Source: Myxocyprinus asiaticus
Lineage: Eukaryota; Chordata; Actinopteri; Cypriniformes; Catostomidae
Assembly: GCF_019703515.2 (NCBI RefSeq)
Contig: NC_059365.1
Span: 39,198,001 to 39,262,000 of the forward strand
Length of the DNA stretch: 64,000 bases
Direction: 5' to 3'
In this document: positions 35,634 to 63,590 of the stretch, piece after piece
Numbering within the stretch: position 1 is the stretch's first letter
Layout of the letters: each line of letters starts with the position of its first letter
The notes under the pieces: generated by a model
Seen by the model: only the letters and a program-made list of their open reading frames with translations
What the model was told of the DNA's origin: nothing
Database searches by the model: none
Position numbers and translations under genes: made by a program

Positions 35634-36450
35634 ATTCTTTACAAATATAAGGTACAGTGATGGGGAAAATATTTCCCCAGCGTATGTGAATATTTATATG
35701 TGGAGGTGGGAAGAAACAGCTTTTCAGAAGTCCCAATATTTACCATTAATATCCCTTAGATATCTTGATGATATTTTTGGTATATGGCATCACCCCATAG
35801 AAGAATTATATAAATGTATATCTATTTTGAATAGTCATCATCCTTCAATTAAAATTAAATATGAGTTACAAGATGAAATATTGCAGTTTTTGGTTACAGA
35901 GGGTTTTTTTATAATCAGGGATGAGGGGAATAAAACTTTGGCTACTAAAGTATTTTTGAAATCGACTGATACTTATGCTGTACTGGAGAAATCCCAGGCA
36001 CACTTTTAGAGGTATAATTGAATCACAATTAATTCAATTTAAAAGAATATGCTCAAAGGAGGAACATATGTTAGAAGCAATTGGAATTTTGTTTAGGGCA
36101 CTTCAACCGAGAGGTTATAGTAAGAGGTTTTTGAGAACAATAAAATCAGAGGTGATGCATATGGCTCCCTTAGATCTGAAAAGGAAAAAGGAAACTAATA
36201 AGAATTTAATTCCATTTGTGTCTACTTTTTTTCAAAACTTATATAGATTACAAAAAAGTATAAAAGACAATTTTGAGAGGTTACAACAGAAAAATTAAAA
36301 TTCAAAAGAATTTAGAGTAATAACAGCTTTTAGGAGAAATATAAATCTCAAAGATTTTCTGGTCCATTCGACATTTAAGAGTACTATGTCTCCTACTGAG
36401 AAATATTTTAGTACGTTTGATTATGTTTTTATTCAATATTCTAAAATCGG
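35634..36450 (+). pseudogene. Penelope-like RT, palm and thumb segment
   Basis: After a frameshift (GTVMGK then SPAYVNIYMWRWEE) comes the catalytic YLDD box at 35761-35772 (SLRYLDDIFGIW), then ILNSHHPSIKIKYELQDEIL and RGYSKRFLRTIKSEV. Additional frameshifts lie near 35990-36010 and after 36298, where SPTEKYFSTFDYV continues in another frame. Ends at ATCGG, the target site of the Gmr1-type insertion. Confidence 0.85.
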
Positions 36451-36643
36451 TGTGGGGATGGGGGCATGGTCATGTGTCTGTCTGCGGGAGAGGGAGAGTG
36501 GTAAGGCTCATCACCTGGGCTGTCTTTATCATTAACAACTGTCTCTTGTTATAGTGATGGCGGAGGGAGACCTGAAAAGGCTGACAAAAAGCATCAGTCG
36601 GCAGAAAGAGAGGGACCAGAGAGAAACCCTTCCTGTGTGTGCA
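36451..36643 (+). repeat. 5' LTR, truncated
   Basis: Matches the first 190 bp of the 3' LTR at 39531 (AGGGACCAGAGAGAAACCCT and CTTCCTGTGTGTGCA). Similarity stops at 36643, where a deletion has removed the rest of the LTR and gag. Confidence 0.85.
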
Positions 36644-36669
36644 AATGATTAAATGTACCCAAACCTCTA

Positions 36670-37060
36670 TCCACCAAGGCTTGGTGCAAGGTGGGACATT
36701 GGGTACGAATAAACAGGTGAGTATGCGGTGTGTGCACGGGGATATTCACTTTTAGGGGGAAAAAGCATAGAGTAGAGGCCGCGGTTAATTCCTGCCTCAC
36801 CCATCCACTGATTTTGGGAATTAATTGGCCCGATTTTAGGAATTTATTAAGGGAAATATGTGTGGATGGGTCCTGTAAAATGTTGTCTCTGTGTGTGATG
36901 TGCGATGCTATGACTGGGGAGGCGGTGCCAGGGCTGCCTACGTCTGCTCCGTGTCAAAGTGACGCAAGAGGGGGAATTTCTGTTCTCAGGTGGTTCCCTG
37001 AGGGGGATTTCCCTCTAGAGCAGTCACGTGACGAGTCCCTCAAACACGTTTGACCAAGTG
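36670..37060 (+). pseudogene. Protease region of Gmr1-type element
   Basis: Reads CTGIFTFRGKKHRVEAAVNS, then LTHPLILGINWPDFRNLL, the C-terminal part of a retropepsin-like domain as seen in this family. The catalytic Asp-Ser/Thr-Gly lies upstream in deleted or out-of-frame sequence and is not seen. Confidence 0.6.
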
Positions 37061-37129
37061 AGAATCATCGATGGTCAACAGCTCCAGCCTGATGTCGCAC
37101 TCACATACCCATATTTTTCAATTATTAAA

Positions 37130-38200
37130 GATCGGTTGTATCGAGTGACACAGGACACTCAAACAAAAGAAAATACAACCTAATTATTAGTTCCAAAGAG
37201 CCTTTGGGACACCATCTTCCAGGCGGCTCACCATAATCCAATGGCTGGCCATTTTTTTTGGGCGGGCATTCATGGGGATGTTCGCAAGTGGTGTGCGGCA
37301 TGCCGTGAGTGTCAGTTGTTGAATCCACCGGCCTCCCCAAAAGTGCCATTGCGCCATCTACTGCTAATTGACGTCCCCTTCGAAAGAATTGCCATGGACC
37401 TCGTCGGGCCATTAGAATGGACCGCACACTGGCATTGCTTTGTATTAGTTCTGGTGGACTGTGCAACACGATATCCGGAAGCAGTGCCATTGCGCAACAT
37501 CTCAGCACGTAGTGTTGTGGAGCTACTCTTCAGAATAATCTCCCGAGTGGGGATTCCAAAAGAAATCCTCACTGATCAAGGCACCTAATTTATGTCACGA
37601 ACACAACACGAACTGTACAAATTGTTAGATATTAAATCGATTCGCACCAGTGTTTACCACCCACAAACAGATGGGTTGGTGGAACGATTTAATAAAACCT
37701 TAAAAAATATGATTCGTAAGTTCGTACACGAGGACACTAGAAATTGGGATAAGTGGCTCGAACTCCTGTTATTTGCAGTGAGAGAGGTCCCACAAGCCTC
37801 CACAGGGTTTTCTCCATTCGAGCTGCTGTATGGGCATCAGACGCGCGGCGTGCTCGATGTGTATCGGAAGCTTGGGAGGAGGGACCTTCAAACAGTAAAA
37901 ATGAAATTCAGTACATTCTTGGTCTTAGAGCAAAACTCCACACTTTGGGTCAGTTAACACAGGAGAATTTGCTCCAAGTTCAGGAATGTCAAAGCTGACT
38001 GTATGACAGGGGCACTCGACTACGGGCATTCGCACCGGGAGATAAATGCATGTATTACTGCCCACCTCAAGCTCTAAATTACTCGCCAATTGGCGAGTCG
38101 GAGATCTCAATTATGAGGTTAGGCAAACAGACAGGGATGGGGCACCTTAAATTTACCATCTCAACCTTCTAAAATCATGGAGGGAGGTGGTCCCTGTGGC
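37130..38200 (+). pseudogene. Integrase of Gmr1-type element, with stop and frameshifts
   Basis: HHCC region: AAHHNPMAGHFF, CAACRECQLLNPP. Catalytic core: RIAMDLVGPL (Asp), ILTDQGT (Asp), then a TAA stop at 37585-37587, then SVYHPQTDGLVERFNKTLKN with the Glu. After FELLYGHQTRGVLD a frameshift near 37855 moves the reading to AWEEG-like codons. The C-terminal end reaches the LNLLKSWRE-like linker at about 38165-38190, directly before RT. Confidence 0.88.
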
Positions 38201-38289
38201 CTTGGCGACGGTAGTCCCGTAGAGGGCGGAGCTCGGGCCGAAGGTGACTCTCAAACAAAATTAATTCACCCCGGTCCTGTGTGGAGACC

Positions 38290-39205
38290 ACCTCTCACCA
38301 TCGCAGCTCACAGACGTGGCCAAGTTGCAAGCGGAATTCACGGACGTGTTCTCGCCTCCCCCCGGTCGCACGAACCTCATAGAACACCATATTGAGACCA
38401 CCCCGGGGGTGGTGGTTAGTAGCCGCACCATCGCCTTCCTGAACACAAGAAAAGGGTTGCTCAAGGAGTTGGGTGTAATAGAAGTCGCACAGCGATTGGG
38501 CCCGGTGGTTCTGGTACCTAAGAGCAATGGGACAGTCCGGTTCTGTGTAGACTATCGCAAAGTGAACGCGGTGTCCAAATTTGACACGTACCCAATGCCT
38601 CGGAATGACGAGTTGCTCGATCGGTTGGGCGTGGCTCAATTTTATTCAACACTGGATTTAACAAAGGGTTATTGCCAGATCCCTTTAACTCCAATCTCCC
38701 GAGAAAAAAACGGCTTTTTCCACACCGTTCGGCTTACATCAATTTGTGACTCTTCCTTTCGGTTTGTTTGGGGCCCCGGCCACGTTTCAGCGTCTCATGA
38801 ACAAAACTCTCAGACTGCATACAGCATATGCCGCCGTGTATTTAGATGATATTATTATTTATAGTAATAACTGGAGGTGGCACATGCAACATCTGAGGGC
38901 TGTCCTGTGGTCGCTGTGACAGGCGGAACTCATGGCCAACCCGAAGAAGTGTGCAATTGGGTGGGTGGAAGTTCGGTATCTGGGGTTCCACTTGGGTCAC
39001 GCGCAGGTGAGACCCCAGGTTAACAAAACTACAGCGATCGCAGCCTGCCCGAGGCCCAAGACCAAAAAGGAGGTAAGACAATTTCTGGGGCTGGCTGGCT
39101 ACTACCGAAGGTTTGTGCCTAGTTACTCTGACATCACCAGCCTGTTGACTGATCTTACAAGAAAGGGGGCCCCCGATCCAGTCCAGTGGACAGAGTCATG
39201 CCAAT
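38290..39205 (+). pseudogene. Reverse transcriptase of Gmr1-type element, frameshifted
   Basis: Segment 1 (38316-38720): EFTDVFSPPPGRTNLIEHHI, RFCVDYRKVNAVSKFDTYPM, FYSTLDLTKGY (first catalytic Asp). A short deletion near 38450 removes a stretch before GVIE. After frameshifts near 38720-38760, the palm YLDD box is at 38839-38850 in another frame. Segment 2 (38932-39207): NPKKCAIGWVEVRYLGFHLG, RQFLGLAGYYRRFVPSYSDI, the thumb/connection region. Confidence 0.88.
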
Positions 39206-39530
39206 AGGCTTTCCTAAAAGTAAAGTCCGCGCTTTGTCAGGGGCTGCTTTTACATGCTCCTAACTTCTCTCTCCCCTTTATTTTGCAGACGGATGCATCC
39301 AACAGGGGGATGGGGGCGGTGCTCTGGCAGGAGGTGGGAGGGGAGGAACGGCTGGTACTGTTTATAAGTCTCAAGCTTTCCTTGAGGAAGACAAAGTAGA
39401 GTACAATCGAGAAGGAGTGTCTTGCGATCAAGTGGGCTGTCCTCACCCTCCGCTACTACCTCTGCTCAGATCATGCCACACTCCAATGGCTCCACTGCAT
39501 GAAAGATACCAACGCACGGATGGTGGGGTA
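39206..39530 (+). pseudogene. RNase H of Gmr1-type element, truncated
   Basis: Reads FILQTDASNRGMGAVLWQEV with the catalytic Asp of TDAS, then after a stop [20 protein letters not shown] with the Glu, and [11 protein letters not shown] with the next Asp. It ends at MKDTNARM, where a deletion joins it directly to the 3' LTR, so no polypurine tract is left. Confidence 0.82.
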
Positions 39531-39884
39531 TGTGGGGATGGGGGCATGGTCGTGTGTCTGTCTGCGGAAGAGGGAGAGCGGTAAGGCTTGTCACCTGGGT
39601 TGTCTTTATCACTAACAACTGTCTCTTGTTATAGTGATGGTGGAAGTAGAGCTGAAAAGGCTGACAAAGAGAATCAGTAAGCAGAAAGAGAGGGACCAGA
39701 GAGAAACCCTTCCTGTGTGTGCAACAAGACTGTTTGACTCATTTGTGTGTGATTATTTGACCAGTGAGTGCCCTTTTTGTTTGAGTTTTGTGAACGAAAC
39801 TGAAGAGTAATAAAATACTCATGTTGACTGTTTCCGCTGCCTCCTGACTCTTCCATTTACCCTAAGAATACGATCTCTATTACA
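39531..39884 (+). repeat. 3' LTR of Gmr1-type element
   Basis: 354 bp from TGTGGGGATGG to CTATTACA. It contains the AGTAATAAAATACTCATG polyadenylation-like region near 39806. Followed by the ATCGG target duplication. Confidence 0.88.
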
Positions 39885-40088
39885 ATCGGTTATCCGATTA
39901 GACAATATTTTACAGCTGAGGACAGGAATATAGTGTATGTTCTTAAATTTAGGGAATGTGGTAGGTTGTATGTGGGTGAAACAGGGAAGCAACTTCAAGA
40001 TATGATCAAACAGCATATATATAATATAAGAAAGAAAAGCCATTCCATGATACATTATGAATATTTTATTGAACATGGGGAACAGGCC
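39885..40088 (+). pseudogene. Penelope-like GIY-YIG endonuclease fragment
   Basis: Continues the frame of 36450: YPIRQYFTAEDRNIVYVLKF, then CGRLYVGETGKQLQDMIKQH, where VYV and LYVGET are the GIY and YIG elements and CGRLYVGETG is typical of the Penelope group. The catalytic Glu is expected further on. The copy ends at about 40088, where an (ATCAA)n-tailed retroposon begins. Confidence 0.85.
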
Positions 40089-40470
40089 CTATATCAAATC
40101 AAATCAAATCAATTCACTTTTATTGTCACACAGCCATATACACAAGTGCAATAGTGTGTGAAATTCTTGGGTGCAGTTCCGAGCAACATAGTAGTCGTGA
40201 CAGTGATGAGACATATACCAATTTACAATAAACATCAAAATTACAGAACACAATTTAAAATCTAATATACACATAATTACACACAACACAATATACAAAT
40301 AATAACATACAATGTACAGTATACAATACACACAATATAGAATACACATTATACAATAAAAAAGTATATGTAGAATGTACAGTATGTTGTATTGTACTGT
40401 ATTGACATTCAGGCTGTCGGTTGATAGTATATGTTGGAGGTCTTCAGTCCAGTTTTAGGTGGATGACGTT
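40089..40470 (-). repeat. Retroposon 3' end, minus strand, (TTGAT)n tail
   Basis: On the minus strand it ends GTGACAATAAAAGTGAATTG followed by TTGAT-type tail repeats, the pattern of a LINE or SINE 3' end. A related block starts at about 60131. The body is AC/AT-rich and not assigned to a family. Confidence 0.55.
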
Positions 40471-40647
40471 ACAACGTAAGTCTGTTGAGAGGTGGTGGAA
40501 CACCTTCAAACTAAATTTCCTGAGGACTTAAATGAAAAATAGGTGGGGGTGTTGAAAAATGGGGGAAGTAGTGAGTTGGAGTTGTTTTAACAATAATTTT
40601 TAGATTAATTTTTTACTATAACCCTCAGAAACAAGAGTCTAAAAGGG

Positions 40648-40727
40648 ATCTATCTATCTATCTATCTATCTATCTGTCATCTGTATGTACATCTGTATGT
40701 CTGTCTATCTATCTATCTATCTATCTA
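40648..40727 (+). repeat. TCTA/TCTG microsatellite
   Basis: Short interrupted TCTA array with CATCTGTATG inserts, the same motif class as the 1.45-kb array. Confidence 0.93.
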
Positions 40728-40929
40728 CAAACCCTTGTTTAGTTCTGTATTCCCAAGATATTTGTTTTGCAAGATATTAGTATTACCTTTATATCTTCTG
40801 TATTATTTCATTGATCATTTTACAAATGTGTGCATTATTATTGAAGTAATATTTTTAATGCTTAAAAGCACATTGTTGACTCAAGTATGAAACTGTATTC
40901 TCAGACTACATATTAGAATGCTGTTACAC

Positions 40930-41160
40930 TAACAAAAAAGTAGGCTCCTAAAAAAGTGCTATTTTTGGACATGGTGCTTTGGTAATAACACTGTTTTCTG
41001 GACATGTACCATGCTAATATAATTATATTCTTTTAACTTCCTTGAAGTACTCTGTTAGTACCATGGTAAAATATGGTAATCATGAAGTACCATATATCAG
41101 TCATCATATTATCATCTGATGCCATTACTGTATCATGGTACTGCCACAGTAATTTAGGAG
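40930..41160. repeat. ACCATGGTA-rich repeat, second copy
   Basis: Shares TTTTTGGACATG, GGACATGTACCATG, CTTGAAGTAC and TCATCTGATGCCA-type blocks with 27920-28410. Confidence 0.65.
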
Positions 41161-42199
41161 TAGGTTGCTCAATAAACAAACTTAGTTTAACTGTATTGTG
41201 TTTTAAACTGACTGTCCAGTATGTTTCCAAAACTGTATATTGCACTGTTTCTTGTTGTTCTATATTCATAATCTGTAATATTTTATATTGGATTGTACAA
41301 TTTACCAGCATGTCGTGTGGCAGTACTATTATATTCCATTTTATTATATGCTATTGCAAATTAATGATTACACCATTAGGCCTAACAATGAATGAAAACC
41401 TTTTCAGCGATGAATATGATTGTCTAAATGGGGTAGAAAGCATAGACCTATGCTTGCCAGATAAAGATATCATAATGAAACAAGGTATTTTAGGAATATA
41501 GGCCAATAGTTTTATCTTTTTGGATTTGTATAATGAGGATTATGTGGCGATCAGACAAAAACACTAATATTTGTTATTGTTTGGACAATCAAATATTCAA
41601 AATGAGAACAAAGGCAGGTACTGGAGTATATCATTAATCAGAATTGATCACTTAAAGGTCAACCAGAATAAAAAATAAAAATCAGACAGACAAGCCTATA
41701 CAGCTCAGGAAAAGTATGACACATGTGTTTTTATATTACTACATATAAGCTAAATGTAAACAGTAAACATATAGATATCAAAAGCATACACAAGTTAACG
41801 TGGCATATTTTATTATTAAAAATAAAACAGTCTAGAGTGTGAATTCCCATGCAACCATTCACATCCGTGGTCCGTAGTTTGAAACTCATTCCCTCATCGA
41901 TTGGACGATAATCTCGTATTGTGCCGCGATAAAAACATTAATTTGTAAAATATCCCTCCGCATTGTAGAAACTTCCTGTGATCGTGGGTATTTATGTTAT
42001 CACTATTAATGTGGAACTGTTCGTATGCCTGGTATGAACGTGAAAACTAGTCGTATGCGCACCACTTACAATAAACATTTCAACATATGTTCTAATTTCT
42101 CTCCTTTCTATTTCCGAGCTCATCCTTAACCTCGTTTTCTGCTCGAAATGGAAGCATTCGAGCACTGGAGTCATTTGGGCTCAATAAGCGTTCAAGTGA
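41161..42199. other. Non-coding upstream region of ube2d2
   Basis: AT-rich. Open frames at 41073-41501 are not coding-like. No transposon end was recognised. It grades into the CpG-rich promoter after about 42100. Confidence 0.45.
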
Positions 42200-42595
42200 A
42201 CGAGCGCGGTCCGCCATTTTGAAAGCACTATTGCATCAGTTTCGCGATTCCCTATAGCGCTATCGAGCAACTGGCGTCGGCGCGCGCTCCGTCCCCGGCG
42301 AACGCGTCTATTGGCGGAAGGATCTGATTAGAGCGGCGCAGTGAGCGTGATGCGGTAGCTGCTCGCTGCTACTGCTGCAGGAGGAAGGACCGGACCGCTA
42401 CCAGCACCACCTTTCAGTTTCGCCTTCGAATTACAACGACCGGCTCCGTCACACACGCCACACGACTGAATTATTACGCAAAGGCGTCCCTTGTTACGAC
42501 TCCAGGGGTTTGGTCGCGTCTAAACTGAAGAAGCGCCGTATTAATCGCGTGAAAGACGGGTTTTGTGTGTTTTTGACAGCAGTAACAGCACAACA
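42200..42595 (+). promoter_or_regulatory. ube2d2: ube2d2 promoter and 5' UTR (CpG island)
   Basis: A sharply CpG-rich segment (GGCGTCGGCGCGCGCTCCGT, GAACGCGTC) lies immediately before the start codon. It has no TATA box. CGGTCCGCCATTTTG at about 42208 fits a YY1-type site, and an inverted CCAAT box (ATTGG, 42310-42314) is present. This is the architecture of a housekeeping promoter. The transcription start is not determinable, but the 5' UTR should be GC-rich and probably begins after 42310. Confidence 0.75.
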
Positions 42596-59983
<17,388 letters not shown>

Positions 59984-60130
59984 TGAGTGTCCTCTAGTGC
60001 ACTAGAGCAATACAGCAGACTGTGTTTACAGGGACAAGGCGTTTGCCTCCACAATTCTACCTTATTCACAGTAGTACCATCTTTCATTTTTGGCGGGAAT
60101 GACAACAAGGCTGTGAGGAATAGACATCAA

Positions 60131-60371
60131 CTCAACTCACTTTTATTGTTACTACGCCATTACACAAATGAAATGTTGTGTTAAAAGCTTATGTGCGTGG
60201 TCCAAACATTGCAGCCGTACATGTAAATACAATAAGTACACTCATCAGAATGACAATGTACAGAATAACAATACACAGATGTTTACACAGTTTGCATGTT
60301 ACACAGTACACATTACACAATATAAAAACTGAACAGTTAGTCAATTGCACTGAATTGAATTAAGCACAGTA
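60131..60371 (-). repeat. Retroposon fragment hosting the Tc1 insertion
   Basis: CACTTTTATTGTTACTACGCC resembles the minus-strand retroposon end at 40100. The AC-rich body, ending AAGCACAGTA, resumes after the Tc1 element as CAAGCACAGTGTACATGG (61960 on). The Tc1 copy inserted into it at a TA. Confidence 0.5.
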
Positions 60372-60373
60372 TA

Positions 60374-61957
60374 CAGGTGCATCTCAATAAATTAGAATGT
60401 CCTGGAAAAGTTCATTTATTTCAGTAATTCAACTCAGATTGTGAAACTCGTGTATTAAATAAATTCAATGCACACAGACTGAAGTAGTTTAAGTCTTTGG
60501 TTCTTTTAATTGTGATGATTTTGGCTCACATTTAACAAAAACCCACCAATTCACTATCTCAAAAAATTAGAATATGGTGACATGCCAATCAGTTAATCAA
60601 CTCAAAAAACCTGCAAAGTTTTCCTGAGCCTTCAAAATGGTCTCTCAGTTTGGTTCACTAGGCTACACAATCATGGGGAAGAATGCTGATCTGACAGTTG
60701 TCCAGAAGAAAATCATTGACACCCTTCACAAGGAGGGTAAGCCACAAACATTCATTGCCAAAGAAGCTGGCTGTTCACAGAGTGCTGTATCCAAGCATGT
60801 TAACAGAAAGTTGAGTGGAAGGAAAAAGTGTGGAAGAAAAAGATGCACAACCAACCGAGAGAACCGCAGCCTTATGATTGTCGAGCAAAATCGATTCAAG
60901 AATTTGGGTGAACTTCACAAGGAATGGACTGAGGCTGGGGTCAAGGCATCAAGAGCCACCACACACAGACATGTCAAGGAATTTGGCTACAGTTGTCGTA
61001 TTCCTCTTGTTAAGCCACTCCTGAACCACAGACAACGTCAGAGGCGTCTTACCTGGGCTAAGGAGAAGAAGAACTGGACTGTTGCCCAGTGGTCCAAAGT
61101 CCTCTTTTCAGATGAGAGCAAGTTTTGTATTTCATTTGGAAACCAAGGACCTAGAGTCTGGAGGAAGGGTGGAGAAGCTCATAGCCCAAGTTGCTTGAAG
61201 TCCTGTGTTAAGTTTCCACAGTCTGTGATGATTTGGGGTGCAATGTCATCTGCTGGTGTTGGCCCATTGTGTTTTTTGAAAACCAAAGTCACTGCACCCG
61301 TTTACCAAGAAATTTTGGAGCACTTCATGCTTCCTTCTGCTGACCAGCTTTTTAAAGATGCTGATTTCATTTTCCAGCAGGATTTGGCACCTGCCCACAC
61401 TGCCAAAAGCACCAAAAGTTGGTTAAATGACCATGATGTTGGTGTGCTTGACTGGCCAGCAAACTCACCAGACCTGAACCCCATAGAGAATCTATGGGGT
61501 ATTGTCAAGAGGAAAATGAGAAACAAGAGACCAAAAAATGCAGATGAGCTGAAGGCCACTGTCAAAGAAACCTGGGCTTCCATACCACCTCAGCAGTGCC
61601 ACAAACTGATCATCTCCATGCCACGCCGAATTGAGGCAGTAATTAAAGCAAAAGGAGCCCCTACCAAGTATTGAGTACATATACAGTAAATGAACATACT
61701 TTCCAGAAGGCCAACAATTCACTAAAAATGTTTTTTTTTTTATTGGTCTTGTGATGTATTCTAATTTTTTGAGATGGTGAATTGGTGGGTTTTTGTTAAA
61801 TGTGAGCCAAAATCATCACAATTAAAAGAACCAAAGACTTAAACTACTTCAGTCTGTGTGCACTGAATTTATTTAATACACGAGTTTCACAATTTGAGTT
61901 GAATTACTGAAATAAATGAACTTTTCCACGACATTCTAATTTATTGAGATGCACCTG
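60374..61957 (+). mobile_element. Tc1-like transposon, structurally complete
   Basis: Terminal inverted repeats of about 214 bp (60374-60587 and 61743-61957) begin CAGGTGCATCTCAATAAATT and differ at only a few positions. TA target duplications flank it (60372-60373 and 61958-61959). Encloses one uninterrupted transposase ORF. It is the least decayed element in the window. Confidence 0.95.
60637..61674 (+). CDS. Tc1-like transposase, intact
   Basis: Cut-and-paste transposase acting on its TIRs. The ATG at 60637 opens 345 codons; the ATG at 60673 (MGKNADLTVVQKK) matches the usual start and is likelier, giving 333 residues. An N-terminal paired-like HTH (FIAKEAGCSQSAVSKHVNRK) is followed by a basic GRKKCGRKR hook or NLS. 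The DDE core has FSDESKF, FQQDLAPAHT and LNPIENLW, with 34 residues between the second Asp and the Glu (DD34E). A Gly-rich strip is replaced by VMIWGAMSSAGVG. No stops or frameshifts. Lies in the sense orientation in intron 6 of ube2d2. Catalytic activity is not proven. Confidence 0.95.
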   Translation: MVSQFGSLGYTIMGKNADLTVVQKKIIDTLHKEGKPQTFIAKEAGCSQSAVSKHVNRKLSGRKKCGRKRCTTNRENRSLMIVEQNRFKNLGELHKEWTEAGVKASRATTHRHVKEFGYSCRIPLVKPLLNHRQRQRRLTWAKEKKNWTVAQWSKVLFSDESKFCISFGNQGPRVWRKGGEAHSPSCLKSCVKFPQSVMIWGAMSSAGVGPLCFLKTKVTAPVYQEILEHFMLPSADQLFKDADFIFQQDLAPAHTAKSTKSWLNDHDVGVLDWPANSPDLNPIENLWGIVKRKMRNKRPKNADELKATVKETWASIPPQQCHKLIISMPRRIEAVIKAKGAPTKY

Positions 61958-61959
61958 TA

Positions 61960-63070
61960 CAAGCACAGTGTACATGGTATACATAATGTGCAGTGATGTG
62001 TGGCATATACATACAGTCTCTTCAAAAGGTGTACAGTTGTTTAAAGTGTTTTTGTATTGTTGTGCTGATGAAACATTGAAAAATATCTTTCTAAGAAGTT
62101 TCAGTAGACAAAAAACTCCAGATGGCACGAGTTGTGGAAATTAGATGTGATCTAGGAGTTCTATACAGTGCATGTCATTGAAGAGCTGTAAGTCTATCCC
62201 TCACAGCCTAATATTCATTCCAGTCAAAAATGGCTCTGCTGTGAAAAAGGTCAGTGTTTTTCATGCATTCACTAACATTATTTGCAGCATTATAGCTTAC
62301 ATTGCTTGATTTCCTTTTTAGACATTTGTCACCTTTACTCTTCCCTGGGGATGTCATATTTATAAACGGACACCCTGAAAACCTGTTTTGATTCATTTAC
62401 TTTAGCTGAACTTTATCGTAATAGATGACAAACTGTAAAGTACAGACAAAAGTAAAAGTGTTTTCAGCTGGCTGTAATGTCAGCATAATAATGTGGTGTC
62501 AGTAGCAGCAGCTCATAAAGAGCAACCAGTGTTTTCTTACAGCTGAGGAGGTGAATCTCGGGAAACCTTTTGAGAATGTCCATGGCATATTTCATATTTC
62601 TTAATTTTTTCTTTTGATTTTGGGGTCAAATTTGATTAGGACATTCACCTCAAATGAGAATCAAATAAGTAATGAACAGTGTTAATCTATTATGTGTGTG
62701 ATCTGATTACAAAGTAATTAGTTACAGTAGTCTATGTTTTCATCAGAAAAGTAGGGTAACATTACATTTTAATTTATTTTAATCAGATTACAGTTACTGA
62801 CTTTCAGTCAAGTTAATTACTTCTAGTATATTTCTTGGGTTACACATTTCATAAATAATATTTATTTGGAATAAATTTAAAACATGAATCGTTAATATGT
62901 ACGTCTTTTTGGTGCACCCCTCATTGAGAAATTAGTGTATGACTTGCATGCGACACTGAGCAAGGAGGAAATAAGGCTGGGCAACGTTTTTCTAAATTTA
63001 TAAAAACATCTCGTACAGAAATATATGAACATTAGATATACAATTATAAATCGTAAATGTACATAGATAA
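61960..63070. other. ube2d2 intron 6, unassigned part
   Basis: AT-rich. 61960-62150 is the right half of the split retroposon fragment. 62690-62840 (GATCTGATTACAAAGTAATT, TTTTAATCAGATTACAGTTA) is a small inverted repeat resembling the GTAATCTGATTAC-type repeat near 26279. No exon found, in particular not the last coding exon. Confidence 0.5.
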
Positions 63071-63526
63071 TAGGGTTGAAACGTTTAGTTGATGTTATCG
63101 ACAATTGTCGACAATTTTTTGTTGTCGAATAGTCGTTTGATCTAATTTAACATAACATGAGATCACATTAAACTCTAATGATGACACGTGAGAGCAGCAC
63201 TGCAGTTCGTGCCTGACTGAGAGGAAGAATTACACAACTAACAGTCCAGATGCACTCTAAACTTTCCAAACAGCTTCAGGTGATGTGGATCACAAAGCAT
63301 GAGGGAATTATAAAAGTGAATTTTATTTATAGGTATTTTTAAAAGATGATTTTGGCCTCTAATGTTAGTAAGCATGTTTAATACAACCTTTTAATTTGGG
63401 GCACAAGCTGAATAATCGGTGAAGAGCTAATGATTAATCATTGCAATAATCACTGAATAGTTGAATGATCGTTCAAATAATCGTTAGATTAATCGATTAC
63501 CAAAATAATTGTTAGTTGCAGCTCTA
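63071..63526. mobile_element. hAT-like MITE, complete
   Basis: Left TAGGGTTGAAACGTTTAG and right TTAGTTGCAGCTCTA (inverted, imperfect). Flanks ATAGATAA and ATAGACAT match at 6 of 8 positions. 456 bp with TCGATTA/TGTCGAC-rich subtermini. The first 240 bp are nearly identical to 3617-3873. Confidence 0.8.
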
Positions 63527-63590
63527 ATAGACATGTTCCAGTTAACGTATTTGGGAAAATTTAGTATTTTGAAATATATGCTGCATATAT

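Larger units (their letters stand above)
36451..39884 (+). mobile_element. Ty3/gypsy element with Gmr1-type order (PR-INT-RT-RH)
   Basis: Bounded by TGTGGGGATGGGGGCATGGTC and TTACA and flanked by an exact 5-bp TSD ATCGG (36446-36450 and 39885-39889). The 5' LTR is cut at 36643 and gag is missing. Then come protease, integrase, reverse transcriptase and RNase H, in that order. The 3' LTR is complete. Gmr1-like elements of fish and other deuterostomes are known for placing integrase before RT, the copia-like order within Ty3/gypsy. Multiple stops show it is inactive. Confidence 0.9.
33372..40088 (+). mobile_element. Penelope-like retroelement (RT + GIY-YIG endonuclease), multiply interrupted
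   Basis: Four coding segments (33372-34447, 34710-34956, 35634-36450, 39885-40088) read collinearly as one Penelope-like ORF once three insertions are subtracted: a hAT MITE (34448-34709), an LTR remnant (34957-35633) and a Gmr1-type LTR element (36451-39884). Penelope-like elements prime on nicked DNA using a GIY-YIG nuclease joined to a telomerase-related RT. The whole copy is dead. Confidence 0.88.
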
